Assembly (NCBI RefSeq): GCF_021611515.1 | Contig: NZ_CP090960.1 | Location: 1,798,001-1,862,000, forward strand | Length of the DNA: 64,000 nucleotides | DNA from: Mariluticola halotolerans | GTDB lineage: Bacteria; Pseudomonadota; Alphaproteobacteria; Rhizobiales; Devosiaceae | Reading direction: 5' to 3' | Shown: piece by piece, positions 63,131-64,000 of the stretch | How the letters are laid out: every line of letters starts with the position of its first letter | How positions within the stretch are numbered: the first letter of the stretch is position 1 | The notes under the pieces: generated by a model | What the model was told of the DNA's origin: nothing | What the model saw: the letters and a program-made list of their open reading frames with translations, nothing else | Database searches by the model: none | Translations under genes and position numbers: made by a program

Positions 63131-64000
63131 TTATGGCAACAAACGGATTAGCCGGGTCCACCGGCCTATCCACGGATTGTCCAGCTTGTCGTGATAGAAT
63201 TCGACGCCGACCCGCTTGGCCAGTTCGGACAGGGTTGGATACGGCGCGACGAATTTCAGCAGGCTGCCCGCTTTCAAACCATTGGCAATGGCAAAGGCGA
63301 AAAGGGATATCAGTTCGCCCGCGTGGGCCCCCACAATGCCGCAACCGAGAATCTTGCCATTCCTGTGGGCTATCATCTTGACCATGCCCGAGGTTTCGCG
63401 TTCGGCGCGGGCGCGGTCATTCTCGGCATAGGACCAGCGCAAAACCTTGAACTTGTCGCCGTATTTTTCGCGGGCGTCCTTCTCGGTCATGCCGACATTG
63501 GCAATCTCGGGGTCGGTATAGGTTGCCCAGGGAATAATCGATGTGTCGTTTTTCACCGGCAGGCCAAACAGCGCATTGCGCACCACAAGCCCGGCCTGAT
63601 AGCCGGCAACATGGGTGAATTGCAGCCCGCCTGTGACATCGCCAATGGCATAGATGCGCCGGTTGGAGGTGCGCAGACCCGCATTGACGGCAATGCCGCG
63701 CTTGTCATGTTTCACCCGCGCCTCAGTCAGCCCCAGATCACCGATACCCGGCGCACGTCCGGCGGCAATCAGCAAGTGCGTGCCGGTCACCGTCTCGCGC
63801 AATTCGCCCGCTTCAACGGTCACGGCAATACCGCCCCCGTCGGCAGGCGCCACCCCGGTCACCCCGGTATTGGCGCGCACCACAACCCCATCGTCCTCGA
63901 TGCGGCGCAGCGCGATGGCGGTCAGTTCCGGGTCGTCCTTGCTCAGCGGGTCCTGCATTTCAATCACAGTCACCCGGGCGCCAAGGCGTTGATAGGCCTG
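63131..64000 (-). CDS. FAD-dependent pyridine nucleotide-disulfide oxidoreductase, N-terminus outside window
   Basis: The frame is open to the window edge, giving 289 C-terminal residues; the FAD-binding N-terminus and redox-active cysteines are outside. Visible are part of the NAD domain (AYQRLGARVTVIEM), the second FAD motif RRIYAIGDVTGG and the dimerisation domain (PWATYTDPEIANVGMTE to the end). In the dimerisation domain the usual HPHPTLSE is APYPTLSE, so the catalytic histidine of lipoamide dehydrogenases is absent; this is seen in mercuric-reductase-like flavoproteins of unknown substrate. It lies 25 bp upstream of the histidine kinase gene on the same strand. Confidence 0.88.
   Translation of the reverse strand, partial: QAYQRLGARVTVIEMQDPLSKDDPELTAIALRRIEDDGVVVRANTGVTGVAPADGGGIAVTVEAGELRETVTGTHLLIAAGRAPGIGDLGLTEARVKHDKRGIAVNAGLRTSNRRIYAIGDVTGGLQFTHVAGYQAGLVVRNALFGLPVKNDTSIIPWATYTDPEIANVGMTEKDAREKYGDKFKVLRWSYAENDRARAERETSGMVKMIAHRNGKILGCGIVGAHAGELISLFAFAIANGLKAGSLLKFVAPYPTLSELAKRVGVEFYHDKLDNPWIGRWTRLIRLLP

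Overview
The window reads as chromosomal DNA of a high-GC, halotolerant alphaproteobacterium, probably Hyphomicrobiales. This rests on the gene families, an Irr-type iron box, the ectABCD-ask and ehu/eut/doe gene order, and the density of ABC uptake systems. A Devosia- or Pelagibacterium-like host is only a guess. I see no phage, insertion sequence, CRISPR array, rRNA or replication origin. Genes are tightly packed, often with 1-4 bp stop/start overlaps.

Layout. 1-3.3 kb: iron block (imelysin, bacterioferritin-associated ferredoxin, bacterioferritin, DUF1111 di-heme protein) behind a TTAGAAC-A-GTTCTAA palindrome. 3.4-6.0 kb: one large protein joining an ATP-grasp enzyme to a polysaccharide-flippase-like membrane domain. 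6.3-13.1 kb: DUF1028 protein divergent from an oligopeptide-type ABC operon (binding protein, DppB, fused DppC-DppD, DppF) ending in a GntR regulator; the divergent gap holds a perfect 17-bp inverted repeat. 13.1-13.4 kb: dispersed palindromic repeats. 13.4-19.2 kb: MarR regulator divergent from ectA-ectB-ectC-ectD-ask, the full ectoine and 5-hydroxyectoine biosynthesis set. 19.2-31.1 kb: uptake and breakdown of the same solutes (ehuBCDA, eutB, eutC, asnC, aldehyde dehydrogenase, transaminase on the minus strand; doeA, doeB, gntR on the plus strand), with paired TGTGTACA operators between them.

31.1-38.8 kb: second peptide-type ABC system, split between a minus-strand unit (XRE-cupin regulator, binding protein, M24 peptidase) and a plus-strand unit (two permeases, two ATPases, GAF-only protein). 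38.9-45.8 kb: minus-strand operon tetR-livGF-livK-livHM-GAF-amidohydrolase, whose GAF protein is a paralogue of the previous one. 46.1 kb: arfB. 46.7-60.7 kb: glycoside-use locus (family-5 binding protein, GHL6-type protein, DppB, DppC, fused DppDF, hydroxypyruvate isomerase-like and tartronate semialdehyde reductase-like enzymes, GH42, GntR) facing a LacI regulator. 60.8-64 kb: small P-loop kinase, tRNA-Arg(ACG), orphan histidine kinase and a truncated flavoprotein disulfide reductase.

Main theme: scavenging and metabolising small organic solutes. The cell can make ectoine and hydroxyectoine, import them, and burn them to aspartate, with synthesis and breakdown genes separated only by a bidirectional terminator. 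The points most worth following up are the ATP-grasp/flippase fusion, the two GAF-only proteins tied to transport operons, the ectoine catabolic locus that lacks eutA and enuR, and the glycoside operon whose enzymes suggest a sugar-linked C3 acid substrate.
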